The notes below the pieces were generated by a model. It worked only from the letters and a program-made list of their open reading frames with translations, made no database searches and was not told where the DNA came from. Positions 43,599-55,244 of a DNA stretch of 64,000 nt are shown here, piece after piece. Source of the stretch: Thermopolyspora flexuosa. GTDB taxonomy: Bacteria; Actinomycetota; Actinomycetes; Streptosporangiales; Streptosporangiaceae. Numbering within the stretch: position 1 is the stretch's first letter; every line of letters starts with the position of its first letter. The DNA lies in assembly GCF_006716785.1 (NCBI RefSeq), contig NZ_VFPQ01000002.1, positions 434,001 through 498,000 of the forward strand, given 5' to 3'. The position numbers and the translations under genes were made by a program.

Positions 43599-43626
43599 CC
43601 CTGGGCCGGGCGTGCCGTACCCGGGG

Positions 43627-44070
43627 TCAGGAGGGCCCGAGCGGGAGGAACGCGGACAGGTCGGCCCGCACGCCGCTCGCCAGCACCCGCCCGGAGGCGA
43701 CCGCGTCGGCCCAGCCGAGGCGGCCGGTGGCGAGCTCCAGCCAGGTCCGCGGGTCGAGCTCCACCAGGTTCGGCGGCGTGCCGCGGGTGTGGCGCGGCCC
43801 CTCGACGCACTGCACGGCCGCGTACGGCGGCACGCGCACCTCGACCGAGCGGCCCGGTGCCCTGGCGGCGAGCACGTCGAGCAGGTGCCGTACCGCGGCG
43901 CGGGCGGCCTGCCGCTCCGGCTTCAGGCCGCGGTCGTACGCGCGCAGCACCGCGGCCACGCACGCGGCCGGGACCGCGGAGTCGGGGCCGTCGAAGGCGG
44001 GCTCGCCGAGCGCGAGGAGCTGCGCGTCGAGCGCCTCGCGCACCCTGGGGTCGGGTCTGCGGGGTGGCAC
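43627..44070 (-). CDS. Sterol carrier family protein (SCP2-like)
   Basis: About 147 residues. The C-terminal half, [39 protein letters not shown] and [14 protein letters not shown], is typical of actinobacterial SCP2-like proteins near pur genes; the N-terminal half is helical ([18 protein letters not shown]). A role in binding a hydrophobic ligand is family lore, not shown here. GTG 44070 is chosen since upstream codons are Arg-rich filler. The gene converges on the DUF4190-like gene with a 28-base gap. Confidence 0.75.
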   Translation of the reverse strand: MPPRRPDPRVREALDAQLLALGEPAFDGPDSAVPAACVAAVLRAYDRGLKPERQAARAAVRHLLDVLAARAPGRSVEVRVPPYAAVQCVEGPRHTRGTPPNLVELDPRTWLELATGRLGWADAVASGRVLASGVRADLSAFLPLGPS

Positions 44071-44314
44071 CCGTCCATTCTCGCCGTCCGCACCGCGCCG
44101 TCCGCACAGGGGCCGCGATGCCCGGGCGCTCCGCCGTACCCGCCGGTCCCGCCGGGCCGCTACGTCGCCCGGCGCCACCGGATCGCGGGGTAGGGGAGGA
44201 AGATGAACCGGCCATGCGGCGACGGTTCATCGTCCGGGCGGCCGTCGTTCATCCCCGGTTCGAACGGCGGTCGTAGCGTCCCGCCGGGACAAGCGCCAGA
44301 AATTGGAGGATCCA

Positions 44315-46411
44315 GTGGCGAATCCGTCGCCCCGTCGTTCGCTGCCGTTGCTGTCCGTGCCGCGCACGGGCGTACGGGATCCGATGACATGCCGGTTCCG
44401 GTGCGGCAACAACTGCGCTCACGAGATCGCCAACACCAGCGACAATCCGTACTTCGGTGACATCCTGACCGCCGCCCTCTCCCGCCGCGGCGCGCTGCGC
44501 GCGGGCGTGCTCGGCGGCATGGTCGTCTCGTTCGGCGCCACGGCCCTCGCGACCCCGGCCGCCGCGCAGGCCGCCGACCCCGGGCACAAGGGCCCCGGGG
44601 GCGGCCACGGGCCGGGGCACGGCAAAGGACACGCGCACGGCAGGCTGGGCTTCACCCCGGTCGGGCCGAACACCAAGGACGCGCTCGTCGTGCCCGAGGG
44701 CTACGAGTCGGCGGTGGTGGTGCGCTGGGGCGACCCGGTGCTGCCCGACGCCCCGGCGTTCGACTTCGACAACCAGACGGCCGAGGCCCAGGCGAAGCAG
44801 TTCGGCTACAACTGCGACTTCGTCAGCCTCTTCCCGCTGGGCCGGGACCGCGCGCTGCTCTGGGTGAACCACGAGTACACCGACGAGAACCTCATGTTCC
44901 GCGGGTACACCGACGGCGAGAGCGCGACCGAGGAGCAGATCAAGATCGCGCTCGCCGCGCACGGCGGCTCGATCGTGGAGCTGCGCCGGGTGGGCCGGTC
45001 CGGCCGCTGGGAGCTCGTCACCACCGGGCGCCGCCGCTACAACCGGCGCATCACCGCCGAGACCGAGATGCGCTTCACCGGCCCGGCCGCGGGCAGCGAC
45101 CTGCTCAAGACCGCCGCCGACCCGACCGGCCGCCGGGTGCGCGGCATGCTCAACAACTGCGCGGGCGGCGTCACCCCGTGGGGCACCGTGCTCACCTGCG
45201 AGGAGAACTTCAACCAGTACTTCGTCGGCGGCAACGGCGTGCCCGAGGCGAACAAGCCCGCTCTCAACCGGTACGGCGTGAGCACCACCCAGGCGGTGCC
45301 GAGCGGCAACCGGCGGTTCGACCGGGTGGACGAGCGGTTCGACCTGTCGAAGCACCCCAACGAGATCAACCGCTTCGGCTGGGTGGTGGAGATCGACCCG
45401 TTCGACCCCGACTCCGTGCCGGTGAAGCACACCGCGCTCGGCCGGTTCGCGCACGAGGGCGCCACCACGACGCTCGCCAAGGACGGCCGGGTGGTCGTCT
45501 ACTCCGGCGACGACGGCCGGTTCGAGTACATCTACAAGTTCGTCTCCAAGGGCCGCTTCCGCCGCGGCGACGACCGCCACAACCGCAGGTTGCTGGAGGA
45601 GGGCACCCTGTACGTGGCGAGGTTCACCGGCGACAGCCCGAAGGGCGAGATCGACGGGTCCGGCCGGCTGCCCCGGGACGGCGCCTTCGACGGGCACGGC
45701 GAGTGGATCCCGCTGGTGAGCGGCGACCGGTCGTTCGTGCCCGGGATGAGCGCGGCCGAGGTGCTCGTGTTCACCCGGCTCGCCGCGGACAAGGTCGGCG
45801 CGACGAAGATGGACCGGCCCGAGGACATCGAGCGCAACCCGGTCACCGGCGCGGTGTACGCGGCGCTCACCAACAACTCCAACCGCACCCCGGCCCAGGC
45901 GGACGAGGCGAACCCGCGGGCGTACAACAAGCACGGCCACGTGCTGGAGATCGTCGAGCAGGGCAACGACGCGGGCGCGACCCGGTTCCGCTGGTCGGTA
46001 CCGCTGGTGTGCGGCGACCCGGCCGACCCGTCGACCTACTTCGCCGGCTACGACAAGTCGAAGGTGTCGCCGATCTCCTGCCCGGACAACCTCGCCTTCG
46101 ACGGCGACGGCAACCTGTGGATCGCCACCGACGGCAACGCCCTCGGCTCCAACGACGGCCTGTTCGCGATGCCGGTGAGCGGCCCCGAGCGGGGCCGGGT
46201 CCGCCAGTTCCTCACCGTGCCCCGCGGCGCGGAGACCTGCGGCCCGCTCATCACCGAGGATGGGCTCAGCGTGTTCGTCGCGGTCCAGCACCCCGGCGAG
46301 ATCAGCGGCGCGACCCCCGACTCGCCGGCGAGCCGCTGGCCCGACGGCGACCAGCCGCGCCCCTCGGTCGCCGTGGTCTGGCACCGGCGCGGCAAGAAGA
46401 TCGGCTCCTGA
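44315..46411 (+). CDS. PhoX family phosphatase (DUF839), Tat-exported
   Basis: A 698-residue protein. A Tat-like motif appears near residue 56 (SRRGALRAGVLGGMVVSFGA) followed by a hydrophobic stretch to AAAQAA; the leader is preceded by about 50 cytoplasmic residues. A His/Gly-rich linker leads to the PhoX beta-propeller: GVTPWGTVLTCEENFNQYF, RFGWVVEIDPFDPDSVPVKH, RFAHEGATTTLAKDGRVVVY, DDGRFEYIYKFVS, DRPEDIERNPVTGAVYAALT and SCPDNLAFDGDGNLWIATDG. These carry the Ca/Fe ligands of alkaline phosphatase PhoX. GTG 44315 follows GGAGGA. It likely releases phosphate from organic phosphates outside the cell; no Pho box was identified. Confidence 0.93.
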   Translation: MANPSPRRSLPLLSVPRTGVRDPMTCRFRCGNNCAHEIANTSDNPYFGDILTAALSRRGALRAGVLGGMVVSFGATALATPAAAQAADPGHKGPGGGHGPGHGKGHAHGRLGFTPVGPNTKDALVVPEGYESAVVVRWGDPVLPDAPAFDFDNQTAEAQAKQFGYNCDFVSLFPLGRDRALLWVNHEYTDENLMFRGYTDGESATEEQIKIALAAHGGSIVELRRVGRSGRWELVTTGRRRYNRRITAETEMRFTGPAAGSDLLKTAADPTGRRVRGMLNNCAGGVTPWGTVLTCEENFNQYFVGGNGVPEANKPALNRYGVSTTQAVPSGNRRFDRVDERFDLSKHPNEINRFGWVVEIDPFDPDSVPVKHTALGRFAHEGATTTLAKDGRVVVYSGDDGRFEYIYKFVSKGRFRRGDDRHNRRLLEEGTLYVARFTGDSPKGEIDGSGRLPRDGAFDGHGEWIPLVSGDRSFVPGMSAAEVLVFTRLAADKVGATKMDRPEDIERNPVTGAVYAALTNNSNRTPAQADEANPRAYNKHGHVLEIVEQGNDAGATRFRWSVPLVCGDPADPSTYFAGYDKSKVSPISCPDNLAFDGDGNLWIATDGNALGSNDGLFAMPVSGPERGRVRQFLTVPRGAETCGPLITEDGLSVFVAVQHPGEISGATPDSPASRWPDGDQPRPSVAVVWHRRGKKIGS

Positions 46412-46567
46412 CCGGCACCCCGCGCCCGGTACGGCCTGGCCGCGTCTGCGCGGAAAACCGCGCGCACCTGCGTGGGCCGGGCCGTACGCTGGGGGGCGGC
46501 CGCCCGGTGGGGCGGCGATCGAGCGGGCCGGTCGCCGGGACCGGCCGGGACGGGGGCGAGAGGGACG

Positions 46568-47080
46568 ATGCGGCCCACGACGAGGATCGCGGCCGGACTG
46601 CTGGCCGCCTGGGCGGTCCACGACCTCGAGGAAGTGCTCACCATGCGGCGCAGCGCGGCCGGGATCCTCCCGAACCTGCCCGCGTGGGTGCCGATCCCCG
46701 AGGAGCTGCGCCGGGAGGGCCTCTCGCAGCGCCAGATCAACCTGGCGGTCACGCTCATGGGCGTGGCGATCGCCACGGCGTCCGCGGCCGGGGTGCGCTC
46801 CGGCTGCCGCTCGCCGCTGTTCCGCGGCGCGCTGCTCGGCTTCGGCGTGCACGGCTTCACGCACATCGCGATGGCCCTCGCCGCACGCCGCTACGTCACC
46901 GGGGTCGCCACCGCCCCCACCGTGGTGATCCCGTTCTGGCTGTGGGCGCGCCGCGAGCTCGCCAAGGCGGGCATCCGCGACGACGACCGCGCGGCCGTAC
47001 TCGCCGCGCTCGCGTTCCTCCCGGTGGTGCCCGGGGTGCACGCCGCCGCCCACCGGCTGCTGCGCCGCCGTCGCGCCTAG
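46568..47080 (+). CDS. HXXEE domain-containing membrane protein
   Basis: A 170-residue polytopic protein. The defining H-x-x-E-E is HDLEE near residue 18 (WAVHDLEEVLTM), and further conserved His appear in GVHGFTHIAMALA and GVHAAAHRLL. About four hydrophobic helices are present. The His/Glu arrangement inside the membrane suggests a metal site, but the family is uncharacterised. ATG 46568 follows GAGAGGGACG. Confidence 0.82.
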   Translation: MRPTTRIAAGLLAAWAVHDLEEVLTMRRSAAGILPNLPAWVPIPEELRREGLSQRQINLAVTLMGVAIATASAAGVRSGCRSPLFRGALLGFGVHGFTHIAMALAARRYVTGVATAPTVVIPFWLWARRELAKAGIRDDDRAAVLAALAFLPVVPGVHAAAHRLLRRRRA

Positions 47081-47403
47081 CGCCGAAGGCCCGCGATCCC
47101 GGCATTCCGGGCCCGCGCGGGGTGGTGTGCGCCACCCCTCGTGCCCGTTCTTGCGCTCTCGTGCGCGATATTGATCACACTCGCTCTATGATCGTCTCGC
47201 CGGTATCCGATGATCCGGGATACCGGTAACTCTCTTTGCGTGCACAGGGGGCGCTTCACCCATGCGATTACCTCGCTACCGTGCGTAACCGACCACGTGC
47301 GTGAACGAGCCAGGCGGAGCCGAGGGCCGCGCCCACACCGCGCGATCGGAGGACCTGCGCCCGCCCGCCTGTGCGGCCTTTTCGAACCCCCCGGAGACAA
47401 GGC
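47081..47403. promoter_or_regulatory. Upstream region of RsbW-like gene, with inverted repeat
   Basis: 323 bases with lower GC at 47160-47260. CCGGTATCC (47200-47208) and GGATACCGG (47218-47226) form a perfect 9-bp inverted repeat with a 9-base spacer. TTGATCACA at 47171 repeats the right half of the CRP-like palindrome at 39729. No gene is recognised. Confidence 0.45.
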
Positions 47404-48642
47404 ATGGCTGACGCCGGCGACAGGCATCATCTGGATCTTCCCGTCCATCCCAGCGCCGCCTCGCAGGCGCGCCGGCACGTGCGCGAGACGCTGTCGCGGT
47501 GGGGGCTCGACGGACTGCGGGAGACCGCCGAGCTGGTCGTCAGCGAGCTGGTGACGAACGCGGTGAAGGCCGCCGGGGGCGGCCCCGAGGCGGACGCGCC
47601 CTGCGGGTACGCCGGGGGCGGCGCGGCGCCCGCCGGGGACATCCTGGCGGACCCGGCGCCTGCGGCGGCGGCCGGGCGGCGGGCGGGGTCGCCGAACCAC
47701 CGGATCGGGCTCGACGTGTACCGCACCGGGGCGCTCGTCGTGCTCGAGGTGTGGGACCCGAGCCGGGTGCCGCCCACGCTGAAGAACGCCTCGCTCGACG
47801 AGGAGGGCGGCCGCGGGCTCATGCTCGTCGACGTGTTCGCGGAGAAGTGGGGGTACCGCTGGCCGGTGCCCGGCGGCAAGGTGGTCTGGTGCGCGCTCGC
47901 CGTACCCGAGGAGGACCTGGCGAGGCCCGCGGGGTCAGGCGCGGCGCCGCGCGGCCGCGGCGAAGGCGATGCTGAGCAGGGTGACCGCGCACAGGAACGC
48001 GTAGGCGCGGACGAAGCCGGTCATGAGCTGGTCGACCGCGACCGGGGACAGCCGGGACAGGGTGCCCTGGTAGACCTGGGCCCGCAGCTCCGGCGAGACC
48101 GGCCCGGTGAGCACGCCGAGCGCGGTGCCGACGCTGAGCACGATCCCCACGTTCATGATCATCAGGCGGAGGCCGTTCACCACCCCGCGGGAGCCCGGCG
48201 GCAGCAGGTTCATCACGTAGGTGGTGTTGCCGGTGAGGAACATCCCGTTCCCCGCCCCGGCAAGGAACAGGCCCGCCGCGATCACCGCGTACGGCGTGGC
48301 CGGGTCGGCCGAGAGCGCGAGGATGAGCAGCCCGGCGCACCCGATCGCCGCGCCGAGGACCGAGGCGGCGTACGGCGAGACGCGGCGCTCGAGAAAGCCG
48401 GTGAGCGGCGAGGCGAGCGTCATGCCGATCGGCGCGGGCAGCACGGCGAGCCCCGCGGTGAGGGTGTCCATGCCCAGCGCCGCCTGGAAGTAGAGCGCGC
48501 TGACCACGATCAGCGCGGCGCGGGCGAGAGCGTTCCAGAACGAGGCCGTGTTCGCCATCGCGAGCCTGCGCTCCCCGAACAGCCGCAGGTCGAGCGCCGG
48601 GTTGGCGGCCCGCCGCTCCACCGCGACCAGCACCGGAAGTAG
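47404..48642 (+). CDS. RsbW-like ATP-binding protein; reading frame continues antisense into MFS gene
   Basis: The first 180 codons (to about 47940) encode a HATPase_c domain of the anti-sigma/serine kinase type: RRHVRETLSRWGLDGLRETA, N-box VVSELVTNAVKAAG, a Gly/Ala/Pro-rich insertion of about 45 residues, DVYRTGALVVLEVWDPSRVP (degenerate G1, no DxGxG) and GGRGLMLVDVFAEKWGYRW. No stop occurs where the domain ends; the frame runs on for about 235 codons complementary to the 3' part of the MFS gene, and this tail is Arg/His/Glu-rich like antisense translation. A GGAGACAAGGC leader precedes ATG 47404. Such stand-alone kinases act in partner-switching on sigma factors. Confidence 0.6.
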   Translation: MADAGDRHHLDLPVHPSAASQARRHVRETLSRWGLDGLRETAELVVSELVTNAVKAAGGGPEADAPCGYAGGGAAPAGDILADPAPAAAAGRRAGSPNHRIGLDVYRTGALVVLEVWDPSRVPPTLKNASLDEEGGRGLMLVDVFAEKWGYRWPVPGGKVVWCALAVPEEDLARPAGSGAAPRGRGEGDAEQGDRAQERVGADEAGHELVDRDRGQPGQGALVDLGPQLRRDRPGEHAERGADAEHDPHVHDHQAEAVHHPAGARRQQVHHVGGVAGEEHPVPRPGKEQARRDHRVRRGRVGREREDEQPGAPDRRAEDRGGVRRDAALEKAGERRGERHADRRGQHGEPRGEGVHAQRRLEVERADHDQRGAGESVPERGRVRHREPALPEQPQVERRVGGPPLHRDQHRK

Positions 48643-49389
48643 CACGACGGCGAGCGCGCCGACGAGCAGCACGCCGGGGGAGAGGTCGCCGCCGCCCATC
48701 TCGGAGAGCGAGACGAGCGCGGCCGCGATGACGACGAAGATGAGCACGTTCCCGGCGAGGTCGAGGGAGGCCCGCGGCCCGCGCGGGGTACGGCGCAGCG
48801 TCAGCGCGCCCCAGACCAGCCCGGCGAGGCCGAACGGCACGTTCACCCAGAAGATCCACCGCCAGCCCGCGATGTCGGCGATCACGCCGCCGACCGTGGG
48901 GCCGACGAACTGCGCGATCGAGAACGTGGCGAGGTAGACGCCCATGCCCCGGCCGAGCCGCCCGGGCGGGAAGGCGTCGGCGATGAGCACGGTGCCGTTC
49001 GCCAGCAGCATCCCGCCGCCGATCCCCTGGAGCGCGCGCAGCGCGATCACCAGCCCGACGTTCGGCGCGAACCCGGCGAGCAGCGACGCCACGGTGAACA
49101 GGCCGAACCCGAGCAGGTAGATCTCCCGCCGCCCGACGAGGTCGCCGATCCGCCCGAAGAAGACCAGCGTCGAGGTGCTGACGAGCAGATAGGACAGCAG
49201 TACCCAGGAGGAGGCGAGCGGCCCGGCCTGGAAGTGCCGCACCATCACCGGCAGGGCCACGTTGAGGGTGCTGACGCTGAGCCCGATCAGCGTGATCCCG
49301 ATGCTGGTGACCGAGACCACCCGCCAGGCGTAGCGCATTCGGGCGTCGTGTTCCGGGGTGCCGGGGAGTTCCTGGGGGATCGCGACCAC
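47935..49389 (-). CDS. DHA2-family MFS transporter (EmrB/QacA type)
   Basis: A 484-residue protein with about 14 hydrophobic helices. Signature segments: STLNVALPVMVRHF in TM1, GRIGDLVGRREIYLLGFGLF (loop 2-3), RALQGIGGGMLLANGTVLIA (motif C region) and GWRWIFWVNVPFGLAGL, typical of DHA2 multidrug exporters. The C-terminus ends naturally with RAYAFLCAVTLLSIAFAAAA and a basic tail. It probably exports drugs or metabolites. Its 3' half is overlapped by an open antisense frame of the upstream convergent gene. Confidence 0.92.
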   Translation of the reverse strand: MVAIPQELPGTPEHDARMRYAWRVVSVTSIGITLIGLSVSTLNVALPVMVRHFQAGPLASSWVLLSYLLVSTSTLVFFGRIGDLVGRREIYLLGFGLFTVASLLAGFAPNVGLVIALRALQGIGGGMLLANGTVLIADAFPPGRLGRGMGVYLATFSIAQFVGPTVGGVIADIAGWRWIFWVNVPFGLAGLVWGALTLRRTPRGPRASLDLAGNVLIFVVIAAALVSLSEMGGGDLSPGVLLVGALAVVLLPVLVAVERRAANPALDLRLFGERRLAMANTASFWNALARAALIVVSALYFQAALGMDTLTAGLAVLPAPIGMTLASPLTGFLERRVSPYAASVLGAAIGCAGLLILALSADPATPYAVIAAGLFLAGAGNGMFLTGNTTYVMNLLPPGSRGVVNGLRLMIMNVGIVLSVGTALGVLTGPVSPELRAQVYQGTLSRLSPVAVDQLMTGFVRAYAFLCAVTLLSIAFAAAARRRA

Positions 49390-50335
49390 GCCCTTCAGTG
49401 TGACGCACCCGGTTTTGTGAATTCTGTCCGGGTTGTCCCGTTGAGCGGAACGCGGCCGTCCGGTACGGCGGCGCCGCCGCGGGGACCCGATCGCGGTGTG
49501 GCCGCGGCTCGGCCCCTGCCGCCGCCGGGGGCCGTGCCCCGGGTCGGCCCGGCCGTACCGGTTTACGGTCGCCGATCATCCGGCCGGGCGTATCGCCACC
49601 GACATCTCGAAGTGGCAATTGCGGCATAAATGCTAAATGAACGTTTGATGCGTAAAGTGCGGCTTTCTTGGAACACGCGATTCCCGAAATCCCGCGAAAG
49701 GTGGCCGGTAAACCCGCGGCATTGGTATAAGAATCCACGGCCATTTCGTGGTGGCCGTCCGTCCCTTCCTTTCTCGGCGTCGAAGGGAGACCGGAACGCC
49801 CGGGACCGCGTCAGGTCCCGGGTGTTCCGCACGCCGCGGCAAACGACGATGGTGCGACCCCGGTGGGCCACCACATCACGAAAACCCTTCATGTCATCGT
49901 GCCCGCCCGTGCCGGCGGGCGCGCCCGGCTCACTCGCCGAACGCGTCGTCCCCGGGCATGGCACCGGCAGCGGGTACGGCTCGGCCTCCCCGGCGTCGGC
50001 GTGCGGGGCCGCCCGTCCGGCCGCGCGGCCGCGGAGCACCGGGGAGGCGGCCCGCGCCGCCGCGCAGTTCCGGGCGGGCACTTCAGCGATCGCGACCATC
50101 TCTCCGGCCGACGGGGTCGCACCAGGCAAAAGACCACGTCGGCGGGTACGGGGCACCCTCCGCGGGCCGCATCGCGCGGTGGTTTCGGGGCCGATGTTAC
50201 CCATGAGTTGCGACAGGCTGGTGTGCCAAATGTGATGAAACCGACGCCTGTTACATATGTGGCATAGGTGAACCGTTCCAATAGGATTGCGCGGCCAGAT
50301 GCCGGAACCAACCGGCAAGTCCCGGAGGAATCGCA
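49390..50335. other. 946-base intergenic region upstream of collagen-like gene
   Basis: No gene could be supported. Two lower-GC islands, 49600-49740 and 50195-50300, contrast with GC-rich DNA between and before them; the second is the promoter region of the collagen gene. Open frames on both strands are Arg/Pro-rich. A small hairpin (acggcca/tggccgt, 49737-49758) is present. The first island is unexplained and could hold a promoter or small RNA. Confidence 0.45.
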
Positions 50336-51226
50336 GTGGCTCTCAAACTTCCCGGCGGACGACTGCTCGCCGTCATGAGCGCTGGGGTGCTGGTCGGCTC
50401 GGTGGCTGCGGGCGGTCTCGCCTACGCCGCCGGTGAGACGAGCGCCGCGCCCAAGCGCATCTACGCGTGTGTCGACAAGAACACCCGGCTGGCGCGCATC
50501 GTGAACGCCACCGGCAAGTGCAAGACGACCGAGACCAAGATCTGGTGGAACCAGCAGGGGCCCGCCGGTCCGGCCGGTCCGCCCGGCACCACGGGCCCGA
50601 TCGGTGCCACCGGACCGAAGGGTGAGAAGGGCGACCAGGGTCCCCAGGGCCCGCAGGGTCCGCGTGGCCCTCAGGGGCCGCGCGGTCCGCAGGGTCCCAA
50701 GGGTGAGAAGGGCGACAAGGGCGACACCGGCCCCCAGGGTCCTCAGGGCCCGAAGGGCGAGAAGGGTGACAAGGGCCCCCAGGGTCCGCAGGGTCCTCGC
50801 GGTCCTCAGGGCCCCCAGGGTCCGAAGGGTGAGAAGGGCGACCGAGGCCCCCAGGGCCCCCAGGGTCCGCGCGGTCCTCAGGGTCCTGCTGGTCCCCAGG
50901 GCCCGAAGGGCGAGAAGGGCGACCCGGGTCCGCAGGGTCCCCAGGGTCCTGCCGGTCCCCAGGGCCCGAAGGGCGAGAAGGGTGACCCGGGCTCCGTGGA
51001 GCCGACCGTGAAGAGCATGTCCTTCTCCTTCGGCGGCTCGACCGGAAGCAGGAGCGTCAGCTGTGACGCGGGCAAGTCCGCCACCGGCGGCGGCTACACC
51101 ATCACCAGCGGCTCCGCGAGCGCCCAGATCTACGCCTCCGCGCCCGTCGTCAGCGGCAGCAAGCCGAGCGGCTGGCAGGTGTCCGGCAAGAACGCCAGCG
51201 GCACCGTGTACGTGATCTGCGTCTGA
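50336..51226 (+). CDS. Secreted collagen-like protein
   Basis: A 296-residue exported protein. The signal peptide covers about residues 1-32 ([20 protein letters not shown]). A short region with two Cys ([20 protein letters not shown]) follows, then 48 uninterrupted Gly-x-y triplets from residue 75 to 218, rich in GPQ, GPR and six KGEKGD motifs whose Lys-Asp pairs stabilise triple helices without hydroxyproline. The C-terminal domain (219-296) has [14 protein letters not shown] and ends GTVYVICV; two Cys could form a disulfide. It should trimerise at the cell surface or be released. GTG 50336 follows CGGAGGAA. Confidence 0.9.
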   Translation: MALKLPGGRLLAVMSAGVLVGSVAAGGLAYAAGETSAAPKRIYACVDKNTRLARIVNATGKCKTTETKIWWNQQGPAGPAGPPGTTGPIGATGPKGEKGDQGPQGPQGPRGPQGPRGPQGPKGEKGDKGDTGPQGPQGPKGEKGDKGPQGPQGPRGPQGPQGPKGEKGDRGPQGPQGPRGPQGPAGPQGPKGEKGDPGPQGPQGPAGPQGPKGEKGDPGSVEPTVKSMSFSFGGSTGSRSVSCDAGKSATGGGYTITSGSASAQIYASAPVVSGSKPSGWQVSGKNASGTVYVICV

Positions 51227-51323
51227 GCGGACACACCTCCCGGAACGACGCGAGAGGCGATGGGATCCCCTGGGAATCCCATCGCCCGGCCGTCCCGGGT
51301 GACGTAAGCGCATGGAAAGGGAA

Positions 51324-51354
51324 AAGGCCGGTACGGCACTGCCGTACCGGCCTT
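51324..51354. terminator. Bidirectional terminator between collagen gene and purL
   Basis: A perfect inverted repeat with 15-base arms (aaggccggtacggca at 51324-51338, its complement at 51340-51354) between convergent genes. A-rich DNA precedes the left arm, giving a T-tract for the minus-strand purL transcript. Confidence 0.75.
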
Positions 51355-51367
51355 CGCCGTCTCTTGA

Positions 51368-53727
<2,360 letters not shown>

Positions 53728-53731
<4 letters not shown>

Positions 53732-54408
53732 GCGTTCACCAGGTGCTTGAGGATGGAGGTGAAGATGCCGCGTCCGTCGAGGCTCGGGGCGCCGGTGAGC
53801 TCCTCGATCGCGTGCTCCGGGTGCGGCATGAGCCCGACGATCGAGCCGGTCTCGTTGGTGATGCCCGCGATGTCGTTCAGCGAGCCGTTCGGGTTGCCCA
53901 GGTAGCGGAAGACGACCCGGTTGTTCGCCTCGAGCTCGGCGATCGTCTCGGGGTCCGCGACGTACCGGCCCTCGCCGTGCTTGATCGGCAGCACGATCTC
54001 CTGCCCGGGCTCGTACGCGCCCGTCCACGCGGTGGACGTGTTCTCCACCCGCAGCCGCTGGTCGCGGCAGACGTAGCGGAGGCCGGCGTTGCGGGTGAGC
54101 GCGCCCGGCAGCAGGTGGGCCTCGCACAGGATCTGGAAGCCGTTACAGGTGCCGAGCACCGGCAGCCCCTTCCTGGCCGCCGGGATCAGCTCCTCCATCA
54201 CCGGCGAGAACCGGGAGATCGCGCCGCAGCGCAGGTAGTCGCCGTAGGAGAAGCCGCCGGGGAGGAAGACCGCGTCCACCCCCTTCAGATCGCGGTCCGC
54301 ATGCCACAGCGGCACCGCCGTCGCACCGGCGTGCCGCACCGCCCGCGCGGCGTCCTGATCGTCAAGAGTCCCTGGAAACGTGACCACGCCCACCCGGGCA
54401 CCACTCAT
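53728..54408 (-). CDS. purQ: Phosphoribosylformylglycinamidine synthase subunit PurQ
   Basis: A 226-residue class I glutamine amidotransferase that supplies ammonia to PurL. It has [35 protein letters not shown], the catalytic Cys in [10 protein letters not shown] and the His-Glu of [14 protein letters not shown] 54408 is preceded by GGGGAAACAGCG; an extension to 54435 is in frame. It overlaps purL by four bases. Upstream is an anti-sigma-like ATPase gene rather than purS. Confidence 0.97.
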
Positions 54409-54516
54409 CGCGCTGTTTCCCCTCACGCAGGTCACAGGAGGTACGCCTCAGGCTATCCGGTTGACGTCGATGGTCCGGTAGGCCGGTTCCGCGTAACGGG
54501 ATCGGGGCCGCCCCGG

Positions 54517-55008
54517 TCACACGGCGGCGAGCAGGTCGTCGCGGTCCGGGCGCGCCTGGTCGCCCGGCTGGGCGGCCCGCTCCCCAGCCTCCCGCCACCG
54601 GGCGGCCTCTTCGTCCCAGGCGAGCCGCTTGCGCAGCCGTACCGTGGTGCCCTGGCCGGGCGTGATGTCGAAGGAGATCTCGTCCACCACCGACTGCATG
54701 ATCAGGATGCCGCGGCCGTGCTCGGTGTCGCCCGGCGGGAACCGCTCGGGGATCGCGGGCAGGCCGGGGCCGCGGTCGACCACGCGCAGCTCGCACCGGC
54801 CGTCGCGGATCGCGGCCGTCACCTGGTAGCGCTTGGCCGGACCGCCGTGCCGTACCGCGTTGGCACACGCCTCGGAGGCGGCGAGGAGGATGTCGGACAC
54901 GCAGTCCTCGGCCACGCCGATGGTCCGCAGGGCGTTTCCCAGCACCCGGCGGACCATCGGGATGCCGAACGCATCCCGTGGCAGTGCCAGCGAGAACTCA
55001 ATTTCCAC
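54517..55008 (-). CDS. Anti-sigma-type ATP-binding protein (RsbW-like) inside pur cluster
   Basis: A 163-residue serine kinase/anti-sigma fold. The N-box is LAASEACANAVRHGG, G1 is LRVVDRGPGLP, and G2 is GRGILIMQSVVDEISFD; all ATP-lid positions look intact. The last 30 residues are charged (WREAGERAAQPGDQARPD). No cognate sigma factor or anti-anti-sigma gene is adjacent. It lies between purS and purQ on the same strand, with gaps of 236 and 108 bases, so it has room for its own promoter. Its target is unknown. Confidence 0.88.
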   Translation of the reverse strand: MEIEFSLALPRDAFGIPMVRRVLGNALRTIGVAEDCVSDILLAASEACANAVRHGGPAKRYQVTAAIRDGRCELRVVDRGPGLPAIPERFPPGDTEHGRGILIMQSVVDEISFDITPGQGTTVRLRKRLAWDEEAARWREAGERAAQPGDQARPDRDDLLAAV

Positions 55009-55244
55009 CGGACTCCTCCCGGCACGGCGACATCACCTTGGGCTTGGTTCCCCGAAGGCAGCCGCCTAATCGTCGAATTCGACAGTTGTTATTGCGCCCG
55101 GTTGGCTCGTCCGGGTAATCCCCGACAAGACGCCCTCGCCGCCGTCAACCGTTCGCCGAATTAACGTCGTTCAAAAGCGTGGGCGAACCGGGGCCGGCCG
55201 ATCTGTTGTGGTGAATCGGCGGATGGCGACCCCGGTGCGAAGTA

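Noticed and set aside
48000-48642. C-terminal tail of the RsbW-like protein as a functional domain
   Set aside because: It reads like antisense translation of the MFS gene, so I keep it in the frame but do not assign any function to it.
50569-50995. Regular DNA repeats resembling a satellite or CRISPR array
   Set aside because: The periodicity is that of Gly-x-y codons in an open collagen frame; there are no spacers of constant length and no cas genes.
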